From Bacillus sp. AFS006103 (GTDB lineage Bacteria; Bacillota; Bacilli; Bacillales; Cytobacillaceae), in contig NTXX01000028.1 of assembly GCA_002559145.1 (NCBI GenBank), positions 1-64,000 on the forward strand: 64,000 nt of DNA, read 5' to 3'. This document shows positions 35,061 through 43,828 of the stretch, piece by piece. A program made the position numbers and the translations under genes. The notes under the pieces were generated by a model, which was given only the letters and a program-made list of their open reading frames with translations, did not search any database and was not told the origin of the DNA. Position 1 is the stretch's first letter; each line of letters starts with the position of its first letter.

Positions 35061-35888
35061 ATGGCAAAAAACAAAGCCTTAGAAGAAATTAAAAACCAAT
35101 TAGATCAAGGGATTCAAGAAGTTATGACAAGCAAAAAGTTTCAAGAGTGGTTGAAATTCCTTTCCAGTTTCCACAATTATAGCTTTAATAATACGATTTT
35201 AATCTATATGCAAAGCCCGCAAGCAACGCTTGTGAAGGGGTTTAATGAATGGAAAAAAGATGGCCGTTTTGTTAAGAAAGGTGCAAAGGCAATCAAAATA
35301 TTGGCCCCGTTAATTCGGAAGAAAAAAGAGGATAACAGCAAAAATCAGGAAGGCAAAAAAGAGATTTATGGTTTTCGTTATGTAAATATATTCGACGTTT
35401 CTTCTACAGAAGGAAAAGAACTTCCAGATGCGGATGCAGTTAAGAAATTGAAAGGCGGGGGAGAATGGGAAAAGAGTTTGCTTAAGGAATGGATAGAAAA
35501 AATAGAAATCCCGGTTCGTTTTGAGGATACAGGAGAGGCAAACGGATATTTTCATCTAGTAAACAATTATATTGCCATTCATGAGGAACGAGACACAACG
35601 CAACAATTAAAAACCTTAATCCACGAATATGCTCATTATTTATTGCATGCTAAAGGTGCTAAATTTGAAAAAGAAGGAAAGCGCATGAAAGAAGCCCAAG
35701 CTGAAGCTGTTGCTTATGTTGTGATGAATCGCTTTGGATATGATACCGGGCAATACAGCTTTGGGTATATCGCTGGCTGGAGCCGGGACCTAAACATTAT
35801 GAAGCAGATTGGCGCCGATATCGTGAAATGTAGTCATCAAATTATCGAAATGCTAAATAAGCCTATGAGGAAGGACGTGACCGCCTAA
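35061..35888 (+). CDS. ardC: ArdC-like antirestriction protein
   Basis: 275 residues from ATG 35061, with AGGGAGG upstream. The N-terminal ArdC domain (1-130), with FQEWLKFLSSFHNYSFNNTI and WKKDGRFVKKGAKAIKI, binds single-stranded DNA in characterised relatives. The C-terminal zincin-like domain has HEYAH near 191-195 and a downstream AQAEAVAYVV helix supplying the third ligand. The protein is expected to shield incoming plasmid DNA from host nucleases during transfer. It has its own long leader, and a hairpin (ACCGC/GCGGT) follows the stop. Confidence 0.88.
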   Translation: MAKNKALEEIKNQLDQGIQEVMTSKKFQEWLKFLSSFHNYSFNNTILIYMQSPQATLVKGFNEWKKDGRFVKKGAKAIKILAPLIRKKKEDNSKNQEGKKEIYGFRYVNIFDVSSTEGKELPDADAVKKLKGGGEWEKSLLKEWIEKIEIPVRFEDTGEANGYFHLVNNYIAIHEERDTTQQLKTLIHEYAHYLLHAKGAKFEKEGKRMKEAQAEAVAYVVMNRFGYDTGQYSFGYIAGWSRDLNIMKQIGADIVKCSHQIIEMLNKPMRKDVTA

Positions 35889-35924
35889 AAAGCGGTTGCC
35901 CCTTTCGGGGTAATTCACACATAT

Positions 35925-35950
35925 AGTTAACTGGGTGAACCTGGTTAACC
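35925..35950. promoter_or_regulatory. GTTAACTGGGTGAACCTGGTTAAC operator-like site
   Basis: GTTAACTGGGTGAACC and GGTTAAC form a dyad with an internal half-site. It is related to 31762-31787 and lies about 80 bases before the coiled-coil gene at 36029. TTGACATAAT just after it may be a -35 region. Confidence 0.5.
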
Positions 35951-36028
35951 ATTGACATAATAGGCCTCGCGGGTTTACTATGGGATTATATTAGTTGGTT
36001 AGTTTAAAAATGATAGGTGGGGATTTTG

Positions 36029-37009
36029 TTGGAAGAAATTAAAATCACAGGTCAAGTTGGCGGAAAAGTTAGTGATGAGGAATTAGAATATCGTTTTAAA
36101 ACGCTGTTACGGCAGATGAAAGAAGGCCGTGGTCTATTTACCTTCAGCGAACAGCTAAAGGCCATTTTAGATGAGGTAGATAAAAGCTCATTGGCTTCTG
36201 AAATGAGCTACGGTTCACAGTTAACCGAGTTGAACCAATTAACAGCACGAATTTCTGAAGTTTTTGTCGGTTTGGCCAAGCAGAATGAAACGGATCGCAT
36301 TTTCCGAGAGCGACAGCAGGACGAACTTATGGAAAAGAAGGATGTAGCAATCGCAAACTTTAAAGAGCAGCTAGACAATCTGAAGAGGAAGCTGGAACAA
36401 AGGGAAATAGACTTTTCTGAAATTGAGGAAAGCCATAAAAAACAAGAAGAAAATTTAAATAACCTAAAAGGCCGTGTAGACGATCAAGCAAAAATGATTA
36501 TATTCCAAGATGAACAGTTACAGGCCAAAGATCAAACAATCGCCAATCAAGCCCAAAAGATAGACAGCATGAGCCGTGCAGCTTCTCAAAATGAAGAACT
36601 GAAGCTTTCAGTCACCCATTTACAAGAAGAGGTTACCAGCCTTCGGGAAAAGCAAGAAAGAGAAAAGCAGCAGTGGGAATTTGATTTTGAACGTCAGCTA
36701 TTCGCAAAAGAGAGAGAATTGCAGCAGTCATTCCAGGAGCGAATTGAAAAAATACGAGATGATATGAACGATAAATATGAAGAACGACTTTCTTCTATTA
36801 TTGATAAGCACGACAACCGGGTAGTGGCATTGAATCAGGAAATTAGCTCCCTAAAGGGAGAAAATCAGCAAAGGGCCCGAAAAGAAGAGGATTTAGTGAA
36901 AGAAGTAGAATCCCTGAAGAAACAAGCCCAGCAATGGGAAGAAAGAGAAAAGGAATTGCAGAAAGAAATTGAACGATTAACTAAAAAGGATAATAGAAAT
37001 TCCAAATAA
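36029..37009 (+). CDS. Long coiled-coil protein of unknown function
   Basis: 326 residues from TTG 36029, which GGTGGGG precedes by about 7 bases; GTG 36017 and TTG 36026 are alternatives. About 60 residues at the N-terminus (TGQVGGKVSDEELEYRFKTL and on) are mixed. Residues 85-326 are an almost uninterrupted coiled coil rich in E, Q, K and R. I see no DNA-binding or ATPase motif. The KfrA-type plasmid proteins have such tails, but the N-terminal helix-turn-helix is not evident here. It sits between ardC and the zinc-ribbon gene. Confidence 0.6.
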   Translation: MEEIKITGQVGGKVSDEELEYRFKTLLRQMKEGRGLFTFSEQLKAILDEVDKSSLASEMSYGSQLTELNQLTARISEVFVGLAKQNETDRIFRERQQDELMEKKDVAIANFKEQLDNLKRKLEQREIDFSEIEESHKKQEENLNNLKGRVDDQAKMIIFQDEQLQAKDQTIANQAQKIDSMSRAASQNEELKLSVTHLQEEVTSLREKQEREKQQWEFDFERQLFAKERELQQSFQERIEKIRDDMNDKYEERLSSIIDKHDNRVVALNQEISSLKGENQQRARKEEDLVKEVESLKKQAQQWEEREKELQKEIERLTKKDNRNSK

Positions 37010-37044
37010 CACTATTTAATAAACGGTAAGGGAGAGGATCAAAA

Positions 37045-37542
37045 ATGAAAACTTGTCCTTATTGCGGAAGTGGTTTGAAGTCGTTTGGCCACGATTTTTA
37101 TTGTGGGTATTGCGAATTGAAATTGTGTTTTAAGGATGTGCAGGAAAACGGAAAGCGAAAGAGTTTTCTTCCGGATTCGCAACCAACTCATGATGATCTG
37201 AAGCGCAGCACCCCTGAATTGATGACCGTGACAACGATTGAACTCTTATTCTTGTTGAAGTTTGCCAGGGCGGAGCGCAGCTCCATCTATGGCCAGCGAA
37301 ACGTTTTTATAAAAGCGTTAAAAACAGGAAATACCGATTTTAAAGAAGGCGAGCAATACACTTTTGGGGAGTATGAGTACTGGACACGAAAATGCTTTGT
37401 ACTTGAAAATCTGATTCGTGAGCGTATTGGCTACGTTCCAGCAAAACTAACAGAATCTTATCTTCAGAGCCTTGCAGATAGAATGATTGAGTCAACCAAA
37501 AAAGATATGGTCATTCAGCAGCCTAGGCCGATTAATTCCTAA
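37045..37542 (+). CDS. Zinc-ribbon protein of unknown function
   Basis: 165 residues from ATG 37045, with GGGAGAGGA upstream. CPYCGSG and CGYCELK (residues 4-26) make a four-cysteine zinc ribbon. The remainder, with VTTIELLFLLKFARAERSSI and ENLIRERIGYVPAK, is helical and has no motif I know. It is probably cotranscribed with the coiled-coil gene 35 bases upstream and is followed by a terminator. I suspect a plasmid maintenance or transfer accessory. Confidence 0.65.
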   Translation: MKTCPYCGSGLKSFGHDFYCGYCELKLCFKDVQENGKRKSFLPDSQPTHDDLKRSTPELMTVTTIELLFLLKFARAERSSIYGQRNVFIKALKTGNTDFKEGEQYTFGEYEYWTRKCFVLENLIRERIGYVPAKLTESYLQSLADRMIESTKKDMVIQQPRPINS

Positions 37543-37571
37543 ATTCGAGGGCCAGTCGGAATTTAAAAGGG

Positions 37572-37604
37572 AATGTCTTTCCTAATTGGAATGACATTTT
37601 TTCT
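37572..37604 (+). terminator. Terminator after the zinc-ribbon gene
   Basis: AATGTC pairs with GACATT across 15 bases that themselves pair partly (TTCC/GGAA), then TTTTTTC. Confidence 0.6.
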
Positions 37605-38059
37605 ATTTATGACTTTACCACATTTAATCCAGGTGCAGATCAATCAATTGCTTTTACTAATATTTTTACAATATCCAACTTCTAAAAATCCAAGTGAAAT
37701 TATGTGGCTCTTCGCCATTTAGTGTGGAAAAGTAAGAATCCTAGTACAATTTCAGCCCTAGTGAAGATGCAGTCCTTCTTCACTTTTAATAGGCTTTCAT
37801 TTCAGGGATAGTCCGTGTCAAGGAAAGCACAACCAAAGTCCCTACGGATTGTTGATAAATTTGATGAATGGGCTTCTATAGGTATTGAAGATATTCTTGA
37901 TATCCAATAATTCTGTACGGTATTAATAACCGTACACAAATTTTTTTGCTAAGAATTTACTAAGTAAAAAATGGAGTTTTTCCCGGTCAGTCGCATGATG
38001 TTCAAGTTTATGGGTTTCACTTATTCTTAATACCGTATTTATCCAAATCAATTACAACA
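37605..38059. other. Non-coding stretch with one small dyad
   Basis: TGTACGG and CCGTACA (37914-37936) form a 7-base dyad followed by a T-run. Before it a short frame reads SRKAQPKSLRIVDKFDEWAS and stops. It has no clear start and may be the tail of a lost gene. Confidence 0.4.
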
Positions 38060-38268
38060 AAATTATTTCTGTCCTGTGTCTCGACTACAGACCTTACGAG
38101 CAGCACGTTCACGAACTTAAAGTAAACGAATTCAATCATTTAAACTGTATCTCCATTTTTTAATGCTTCCAAAACGGTAATAAAAACTGGATCTACTGCT
38201 TTAGCTGCTTCCTTTTGTGTGAATTTGGAAGTTTGAACCACTTGACTCACAAGAACTGTTTTATTCAT
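38060..38268 (-). pseudogene. HU (HBsu-like) DNA-binding protein pseudogene
   Basis: On the minus strand from ATG 38268 the reading is MNKTVLVSQVVQ, TQKEAAKAVDPVF, LEALKNGDTV. This follows HBsu closely but ends in a stop at 38140, where HU would continue with Q-x-I-G-F-G. Beyond it MIEF is in frame, and then a shifted frame reads VRERAARKV and DTGQK, again as in HU. A stop and a frameshift therefore separate recognisable parts of one gene. Confidence 0.8.
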
Positions 38269-38646
38269 TGGTAATATTCCATGAAATTCCTTTGACCCTT
38301 TTAGAGCGTACTTCATTTTTATCATACCGTACATTGGTTCATAGGTTTTAAATGTAAGGCTAATGGTACATGTTTGTGAGATTTTCACTTATATTAACGG
38401 TAATAGTTAGTTGTAAGAAAGTATAAAGGAAATAATTTGAAAAATAACTTAAAATGAGCAAAATAATAAAAAGTATTTACTATAAAGTTATATTGGGTTA
38501 TTCCTATACATAGAATAACTATATACATAAAAATTCTATGTTAATTTATTACTTTATAGAAACCCCTCTAAATGGGGGATGTTGGAACAACGGAGAGCTT
38601 CTTTTTTAAAATAAATTGTCAGTTAATAAAGTTGAATGAGGTGATG

Positions 38647-38841
38647 ATGGGTTTTTATTATTTTTTATTACTCTTTATAGGTGTTGTTCTTCTTATAATA
38701 GGTACACTAAAAAAAGACGTATCTCGTTTAGTTAAAATAGTTATTTTCCTGTTTGTTATCGGAATTCTATTTATCGTCACTTCGTTATTTTTATTAATGC
38801 CTGGTAGTTCTGATATTATTTCCGAACTTATAAAATTGTAA
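38647..38841 (+). CDS. Small two-span membrane protein
   Basis: 64 residues from ATG 38647, with GAGG 6 bases upstream; ATG 38644 is equally possible in sequence. Spans are at about 2-20 and 28-50, with the DVSRLVK loop between. There is no family I recognise. A terminator at 38891-38922 ends the transcript. Confidence 0.55.
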   Translation: MGFYYFLLLFIGVVLLIIGTLKKDVSRLVKIVIFLFVIGILFIVTSLFLLMPGSSDIISELIKL

Positions 38842-38890
38842 TAACAGGGAGTTAGTTGAACAAATATATCGAGTGGTACTCGGAGTAATC

Positions 38891-38922
38891 GCAGTGCACA
38901 CTTTTTAATGCACTGCTTTTGG
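38891..38922 (+). terminator. Terminator
   Basis: GCAGTGCA, a 10-base loop, TGCACTGC, then TTTT. Confidence 0.7.
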
Positions 38923-38948
38923 TTTTTCATTTTTGGATTAAAATCGCT

Positions 38949-39344
38949 TTAAATGTGCCAAAATCGATTTTTGTATCTTTGTGAATTCCCCTGGATCTTC
39001 ACATTATCAATGAAGTCTAAGTGAATTATCGCAATTAATTCCTCGATTGTTATGTCTGTCCCATAAGGTTCTAAATCGAACGATAATACTTCTCCATGTA
39101 AGACCTCAGCTTGACGCATTCTAATTTCTAAATAAGCTGTCATACTCTCTTCACTTTGATATTCATCTATCACTTCCTCGAGTGTTTCAAATTCAAATGC
39201 ATTCTTGGTTAGGGGTTTCATGGTCCGCTTCTGTTTCATATTTTTTTGAAAGTACTTCCTTTTCCCGGTGATTAAAAAGTCAGCAAGCTGTTGTGGCTTT
39301 CCTAACCCTCTCTTTATTCGATGAAGGGGAAGGAAAGTAGCCAT
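38949..39344 (-). CDS. Relative of the C-terminal repeat of the 33890 protein; possibly truncated
   Basis: 131 residues. The C-terminal half, AYLEIRMRQAEVLHGEVLSF to DFIDNVKIQGN, follows the second repeat of the 33890-34498 protein (ISVKIEKQYVLRGEVLLHDL to IMSQIKSGN) in spacing and key residues. The N-terminal 40 residues (RIKRGLGKPQQLADFL) are basic and unrelated. No good ribosome binding site lies before ATG 39344, so the gene may start further in or be a 5'-truncated copy. Confidence 0.45.
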   Translation of the reverse strand: MATFLPLHRIKRGLGKPQQLADFLITGKRKYFQKNMKQKRTMKPLTKNAFEFETLEEVIDEYQSEESMTAYLEIRMRQAEVLHGEVLSFDLEPYGTDITIEELIAIIHLDFIDNVKIQGNSQRYKNRFWHI

Positions 39345-39425
39345 AAGGCTGGAAATTTATACTTACTTCGATATATCCATCTCTCCTCAATCGTTTCAGA
39401 ACAGCAGTGCAGCATTTTATAGGCT

Positions 39426-39449
39426 GTTTAAGCTAATGCAAGCTTAAAC
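39426..39449. repeat. 9-bp dyad GTTTAAGCT/AGCTTAAAC
   Basis: Perfect arms with a 6-base spacer (AATGCA), in the gap before the small Cys/His peptide gene. No T-run follows. Confidence 0.45.
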
Positions 39450-39545
39450 TTGAAGATTGTATTTTTAAATCTATGTATTTGCGAAACAGCTAAAAGGCGT
39501 TTGGCTCACCTATTCCCTTAAAAATAAGAAAAGGGGGTATGTAAG

Positions 39546-39668
39546 ATGTGCAAGCTTGCGCCTCATAAACGTAGTGGTCATACAGTTTGTGGACATTTCC
39601 GTGCTGGTAGATGGATTCATGAACATTTTCGTTCTGAATCATATGTGAATGCTCACTGCGGTCTATAA
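39546..39668 (+). CDS. Small Cys/His-rich peptide
   Basis: 40 residues from ATG 39546, preceded by AAAGGGGGTATGTAAG. It has three cysteines (2, 15, 38) and many histidines (GHTVCGHF, WIHEHF, VNAHCGL). The composition suggests metal binding or a compact disulfide-free peptide. There is no signal peptide. I do not recognise it. It lies immediately before the damaged paralog at 39712. Confidence 0.5.
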   Translation: MCKLAPHKRSGHTVCGHFRAGRWIHEHFRSESYVNAHCGL

Positions 39669-39711
39669 TTAAAAGAAGAAGGAGGGTAGCCTATTCTTCT
39701 TCTTTTACGTA

Positions 39712-40105
39712 ATTTAAATATAAATGTACCTTTGTACGATTTAAAACATGCAAAAGTGTTTGTAGAGACAATTAATGAGATCATTCAAGAGAAGATAGAG
39801 GACATCTATGCAATAGAGGAATTAATAAACCTCCTTTTCTTAGATTTCCTTCGTCAGATTGATAGGGGAATGAATCTTGATACATTGGCCAAATGGATTA
39901 GAAGTGTTCAGAAAGATGAGATTGATTCAGAACTTTCCATTAACCATTACCTTCAAGAGAAAAATGAATTAAATATAGAGGATTTAAAACAGCATTTTAA
40001 AAGAAGAAATAACAGAAAAGAGGAATCAACTTATATAAGTGTAAAAATAGAAAAACAACATGTGCTGAGAGGAGAAGTACTCCTTCATGATTTGCAAGAA
40101 CTTTA
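39712..40105 (+). pseudogene. Truncated duplicate of the 33890 gene, forward part
   Basis: It starts abruptly at LNINVPLYDLKHAKVFVETI and follows the 33890 protein residue by residue to EVLLHDLQEL, where it ends in a stop at 40105. The first 30 codons and the last 60 are missing from this strand. The missing C-terminal part lies just downstream in reverse orientation. Confidence 0.85.
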
Positions 40106-40109
40106 ACCT

Positions 40110-40255
40110 GACCTCAAAGAAGGTTTTGATTTTTTAGCTTTTTCCTAAGAAGTTACGATCTCTACAATATTTTTTAATATTTGGTAATTTCCAGATTTAA
40201 TCTGACTCATGATGTCTTTAAATCGAAGGGTTAAAAACTCTTCTACATTTAATTG
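40110..40255 (-). pseudogene. Inverted 3' part of the duplicated 33890 gene
   Basis: On the minus strand this reads QLNVEEFLTLRFKDIMSQIK, then SGNYQILKNIVEIVTS and stop, followed by sequence matching 34499-34530 after the parent stop. It is the exact continuation of the forward fragment, flipped in place. Breakpoints lie near 40110 and 40255. Confidence 0.88.
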
Positions 40256-40536
40256 ACATAATAGTACGAACTAAATAGCTAATAATAATCTATATTTTTC
40301 AATGATTACATTCTCTTTTTTGTCCTTAAATTTGAAAAAGAAGTTTATAAAAACCCTCAAGTATAAGAGGAGGAAAACGGAAGTCTTGACTCTTCAGATA
40401 AACCTATACACGGGGAGGTATTTTCATTTTATTACAACATTCCAAACATACTCTAATTATGTTAAAAAAAGTAAATGCGATAGGTTGTTATGTTATTATA
40501 GTATAAGACTATCTGCCATTTTTGGAGGATTATTAA

Positions 40537-40710
40537 ATGGATGTATTAGTACTAGAACAGGAAATTAAGGACTTGCGTTCTGAATTATATAAATTAGGGA
40601 GAGAAACAAATAAATATTCTAAGGGTGAAATATTAAAAGTTAGCCAAAAATTAGACGAGAAAATTGTGCTTTATCAAAAGGCAAAAATAGCGTTAACATT
40701 ATTTTATTAA
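40537..40710 (+). CDS. Spo0E-like aspartyl-phosphate phosphatase
   Basis: 57 residues from ATG 40537, with GGAGG 8 bases upstream. It forms a helical hairpin with the family motif SQKLD at 36-40 (SQELD in the consensus), followed by EKIVLYQKAK. Members dephosphorylate Spo0A-P and so delay sporulation. The size is typical. It stands just upstream of the synthase and KinB-like kinase genes, so one locus holds a predicted drain and a predicted feed of the sporulation phosphorelay. Confidence 0.8.
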   Translation: MDVLVLEQEIKDLRSELYKLGRETNKYSKGEILKVSQKLDEKIVLYQKAKIALTLFY

Positions 40711-40748
40711 AACAATAAATAAAGGATTATTTTCCAGGGAAAATTACA

Positions 40749-40777
40749 TATGACTATTTTACTATTTTTAGTATAAT
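40749..40777 (+). promoter_or_regulatory. Probable sigma-A promoter of the synthase/kinase operon
   Basis: TATGAC (40749-40754), 17 bases, TATAAT (40772-40777), about 50 bases before the start at 40829. Confidence 0.5.
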
Positions 40778-40828
40778 AATAGAAAAATAAACAGAATTAT
40801 AAATTTTTCTATTGGAAGGGTAATTTGA

Positions 40829-42025
40829 ATGGAGAAAATAGTAGTAACTGGTTATGGAGTCAAAGGTCCAAAATCAAATAATATTGAAGAATTATTATAC
40901 AATTTAGAAAATGGAGTTAATTGTTTAGAAATCGTATCTAATCTGTCACCTAAAGGGGAGGAATCCCTTGTTGGCAGAATAAACGAAGCTTTACATGAAT
41001 TTGAAACTGATAAACGCTTCAAAAGATTTCCAAGGGTTACCCTAATGGGGATGGCGGCAGGCAAAGAGGCAATTGATCAGGCTAAATTGATAAATCTGCA
41101 AGATAAAAAAGTAGGTGTCTTTTTTGGCACTTCTTTAGGTTCTGTTGGTGAAAAAATTTACCAGGAGTCTATCATAAATGTTCATCATTCCAATTATCGA
41201 GAAATTCCTGTCACCTTTTCTCATTATGTAAATTATCATAGTATCACCTCAGCCATTGCCCATTATTTAGGAGCTAAAGGTATTACGAAAACGATTACTA
41301 CCGGCTGTACGTCCAGTTTAGAAGCCATTCAGGACGCAATCGTATACTTAAAGTGTGGTATGATTGATGTAGCGATAGTTGGCGGAACGGATAGCTTGAT
41401 TGATAAAATGGCTACATATGGATTTGCTAAAACAAAATCAATTGCTTTAAATCAATCGTTACAAGAGGGGGCCGTTCCTTTTAGTGAAAACAGTAAGGGT
41501 TTTGCCATTTCGGAAGCCTCCGGGGTTGTCATTTTGGAAAGAGAGGAACATGCATTACAAAGATCTATTCCTATTTTGGGTGAAATTGAGAATGTGGTCT
41601 CCAATAATGACGGTGTTTACTTATACTCTTTAGATGAAACTGGCGATCAAATGGTTAGTGCCTTGAAAGAAGTACTAAGGAATAGAAAACCTGACTATAT
41701 TAATAGTCAGGCAGTAGGAATTCAAGTAAACGATAAAATCGAAAAGCGTTGCTCCGAGGAGCTATTCAACCATGCTGTTCCTTATACGTCCATTAAAAGC
41801 ATGATGGGAAATCCTTATGGAGCTACTGGAATCCTACAAGTTATAACGTCCTTATTAAGTATTAATCATGGATTTATCCCTCCAACCATTCGAACAAACA
41901 AAAAGGGGTTCGAAGAAATGAACATTGTGACGACAACCTTATTTCAAGAAATAAAAGAGGTAGCGGTCACTACTCATGGTCATGGAGGGAATAATGCCTG
42001 TGCCTATATAAAGAGATATCAATAG
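40829..42025 (+). CDS. Ketoacyl-synthase-fold protein lacking both catalytic histidines
   Basis: 398 residues, full length for a FabF-type condensing enzyme, from ATG 40829 with GGAAGGG upstream. The N-terminal half is canonical, with FFGTSLGSVGE, the nucleophile elbow TTGCTSSLEAI (Cys160), and FSENSKGFAISEASG. In the second half, the first His motif (N-A-H-G-T in the family) reads NSQAVGIQVND, and the second (G-H-x-x-G-A-x-G) reads SIKSMMGNPYGATG, so both histidines are gone while Cys and Lys remain. Condensation is unlikely. It may bind or transfer acyl groups. It lies 14 bases before a sensor kinase gene, which suggests an acyl-sensing role. Confidence 0.8.
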   Translation: MEKIVVTGYGVKGPKSNNIEELLYNLENGVNCLEIVSNLSPKGEESLVGRINEALHEFETDKRFKRFPRVTLMGMAAGKEAIDQAKLINLQDKKVGVFFGTSLGSVGEKIYQESIINVHHSNYREIPVTFSHYVNYHSITSAIAHYLGAKGITKTITTGCTSSLEAIQDAIVYLKCGMIDVAIVGGTDSLIDKMATYGFAKTKSIALNQSLQEGAVPFSENSKGFAISEASGVVILEREEHALQRSIPILGEIENVVSNNDGVYLYSLDETGDQMVSALKEVLRNRKPDYINSQAVGIQVNDKIEKRCSEELFNHAVPYTSIKSMMGNPYGATGILQVITSLLSINHGFIPPTIRTNKKGFEEMNIVTTTLFQEIKEVAVTTHGHGGNNACAYIKRYQ

Positions 42026-42039
42026 AGTGGTGAAAAACT

Positions 42040-43467
42040 TTGATCATTGCATTTTTGATCGCTATTATTGGAATTATTCCAATAGTGTTAGCGATTTCGG
42101 TTTTAAAAATATATAAAGGTTCGGAATTAGCATTTGCTTTATTTCTTTATATGCTCTCCATCAGTTTTTGGCAATTAGACATTGCCGTTTTATATTTAAA
42201 AGGTGTACTTTCAGAAGAGTTAATTACTTGGCTTTTTAGGTTTTTTAGGATCGGGCCAACTTTTATGATTCCTCTTGTATTTTATTTAGCGTATGTTCTA
42301 ATCAATAAACATACCACCAACATTAAAAATCAAGCTTTTTATAAGTTTCAATTTTCTATGTTTAATCCTAAAGTGTTGTTTTATCTAGTCGTATGGAGCT
42401 TTATTGTCTATCTAATAAATATGACAAGATTCGGAATCATCGGAGTAAAAGAGGTTAAAATTGTTAATTCTGATCTTTATTTCTATTTTCCGGAATATGG
42501 ACCGCTGCAATTTTTGTACCTTTTTCATACTAGTAGTTTCTTTATTCTAATTATTTTTACTTTTATTATTTCTAGACAAATTCATAACCTCTATTTAAAA
42601 AATTTTTTAGGAACTTTTTCTTATTGTAGCTTGTTACTATTTATTTTTGGTTTATTAAATTTTATACCTGGGACAGGAGCATTATTTAGCAGTTTAGGGA
42701 CCATCATCTTTTCCGTTATTATTGTTTTTTCTTTTGTTAAACTGAACACGATATTGACTGTAAACTATAATCGTTTAATGGAACGTCAGAAGAAACTAGA
42801 TAATGCGGGCAGTCTTACTGCTAGTTTAGTGCATGAAGTGAAAAATACTCTACAAATTATTAACGGCTATTCGAAATTATTAGGCGAATCACAACTGCCT
42901 TCTGAAGGTAAAAGGATGAACGTAATGATTCAAACTACTGCAAATCAAATGGAAGATTTAATTAATAATTACACAAAATTATTAAAGTACAAATCCATTG
43001 ATTTCAAAATGGTGGATTTGAATGAAATAATAGAACAATCAATTGAAATATCAGCAGAGTTTTTCCTAAGAAATGATGTAGAAGTTGTTTTTGGTAAAAA
43101 ATATTCAACATTAAAAACCTATGCCAACCAAGCGTATTTAAAGCAAGTTTTTGTCAATTTAATTAAAAATAGTTCGGAGGCTTTTCCGAAGGAAAGTTCC
43201 ATAAGAAATATCACGATTTCTACCGATATTCAAGTGGATAGAATTATTATTAATATTATTGATACCGGAAAAGGAATTCCTGCGGACCATTGGAATAGTA
43301 TTTTTGATCCTTTTACGACTTCTAAAAATGAGGGATTAGGATTAGGTTTACCATTTGTAAAAAACATCATTCTTGAACATCGAGGAGATATAAACGTGGT
43401 GGATAGCAGTTCAAAAGGAACTCATATACGAATTATTTTACCCCAGTATTATTTTAGTAACCTTTAA
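42040..43467 (+). CDS. Membrane sensor histidine kinase, KinB-like
   Basis: 475 residues from TTG 42040, with GTGGTG upstream. The N-terminal 230 residues form about seven membrane spans without a large outside domain, as in KinB. Catalytic core: H-box SLVHEVKNTLQIINGY (His265), N-box NLIKNSSEAF, G1 IIDTGKGIP, F-box FDPFTTSK and G2 GLGLGLPFVK, all intact. No response regulator is nearby, as expected of kinases that feed Spo0F. It is an operon partner of the synthase-fold protein. Confidence 0.85.
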   Translation: MIIAFLIAIIGIIPIVLAISVLKIYKGSELAFALFLYMLSISFWQLDIAVLYLKGVLSEELITWLFRFFRIGPTFMIPLVFYLAYVLINKHTTNIKNQAFYKFQFSMFNPKVLFYLVVWSFIVYLINMTRFGIIGVKEVKIVNSDLYFYFPEYGPLQFLYLFHTSSFFILIIFTFIISRQIHNLYLKNFLGTFSYCSLLLFIFGLLNFIPGTGALFSSLGTIIFSVIIVFSFVKLNTILTVNYNRLMERQKKLDNAGSLTASLVHEVKNTLQIINGYSKLLGESQLPSEGKRMNVMIQTTANQMEDLINNYTKLLKYKSIDFKMVDLNEIIEQSIEISAEFFLRNDVEVVFGKKYSTLKTYANQAYLKQVFVNLIKNSSEAFPKESSIRNITISTDIQVDRIIINIIDTGKGIPADHWNSIFDPFTTSKNEGLGLGLPFVKNIILEHRGDINVVDSSSKGTHIRIILPQYYFSNL

Positions 43468-43482
43468 GAATGGATATTCCAA

Positions 43483-43635
43483 ATGAAAATTAGATCCTTT
43501 TATTTTTTTCTGGTAAGGGATGAACATAGAGCGTGGAATGAAAGAGGTAAAGAGGCGATAAAAGAAGTTCCTTCGTTGATTCTAAGTTTTGGCATGTTTA
43601 TTATCGCTGTTTTGAATTTTTATGATAAAAATTAG
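43483..43635 (+). CDS. Holin-like small toxin
   Basis: Up to 50 residues from ATG 43483. The C-terminal part EVPSLILSFGMFIIAVLNFYDKN is the one-span core I recall for the putative holin-like toxin family, which are type I toxins in Bacillus. The preceding 27 residues are atypical, and a TTG at the start of LILSFG with AAAGAGG upstream could be the true start. An antisense RNA would be expected nearby, and a hairpin follows at 43686-43718. Confidence 0.5.
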   Translation: MKIRSFYFFLVRDEHRAWNERGKEAIKEVPSLILSFGMFIIAVLNFYDKN

Positions 43636-43828
43636 ACTTCCTGAACACGCCAAAATTTAAAAACAATTTTTCATTAACAAAAGTTGAAACCTGTTAAAAA
43701 AAATTCTAACCAGGTTTCAAGGGAACGATTGCGTTGTTTGAGTAACATCTGAGTTGTCTCCTTTTAAATTCGGCTAGGCTGATCACACGATATGAAGCCA
43801 AAACACAACCTGCAATACATAATAAAAG

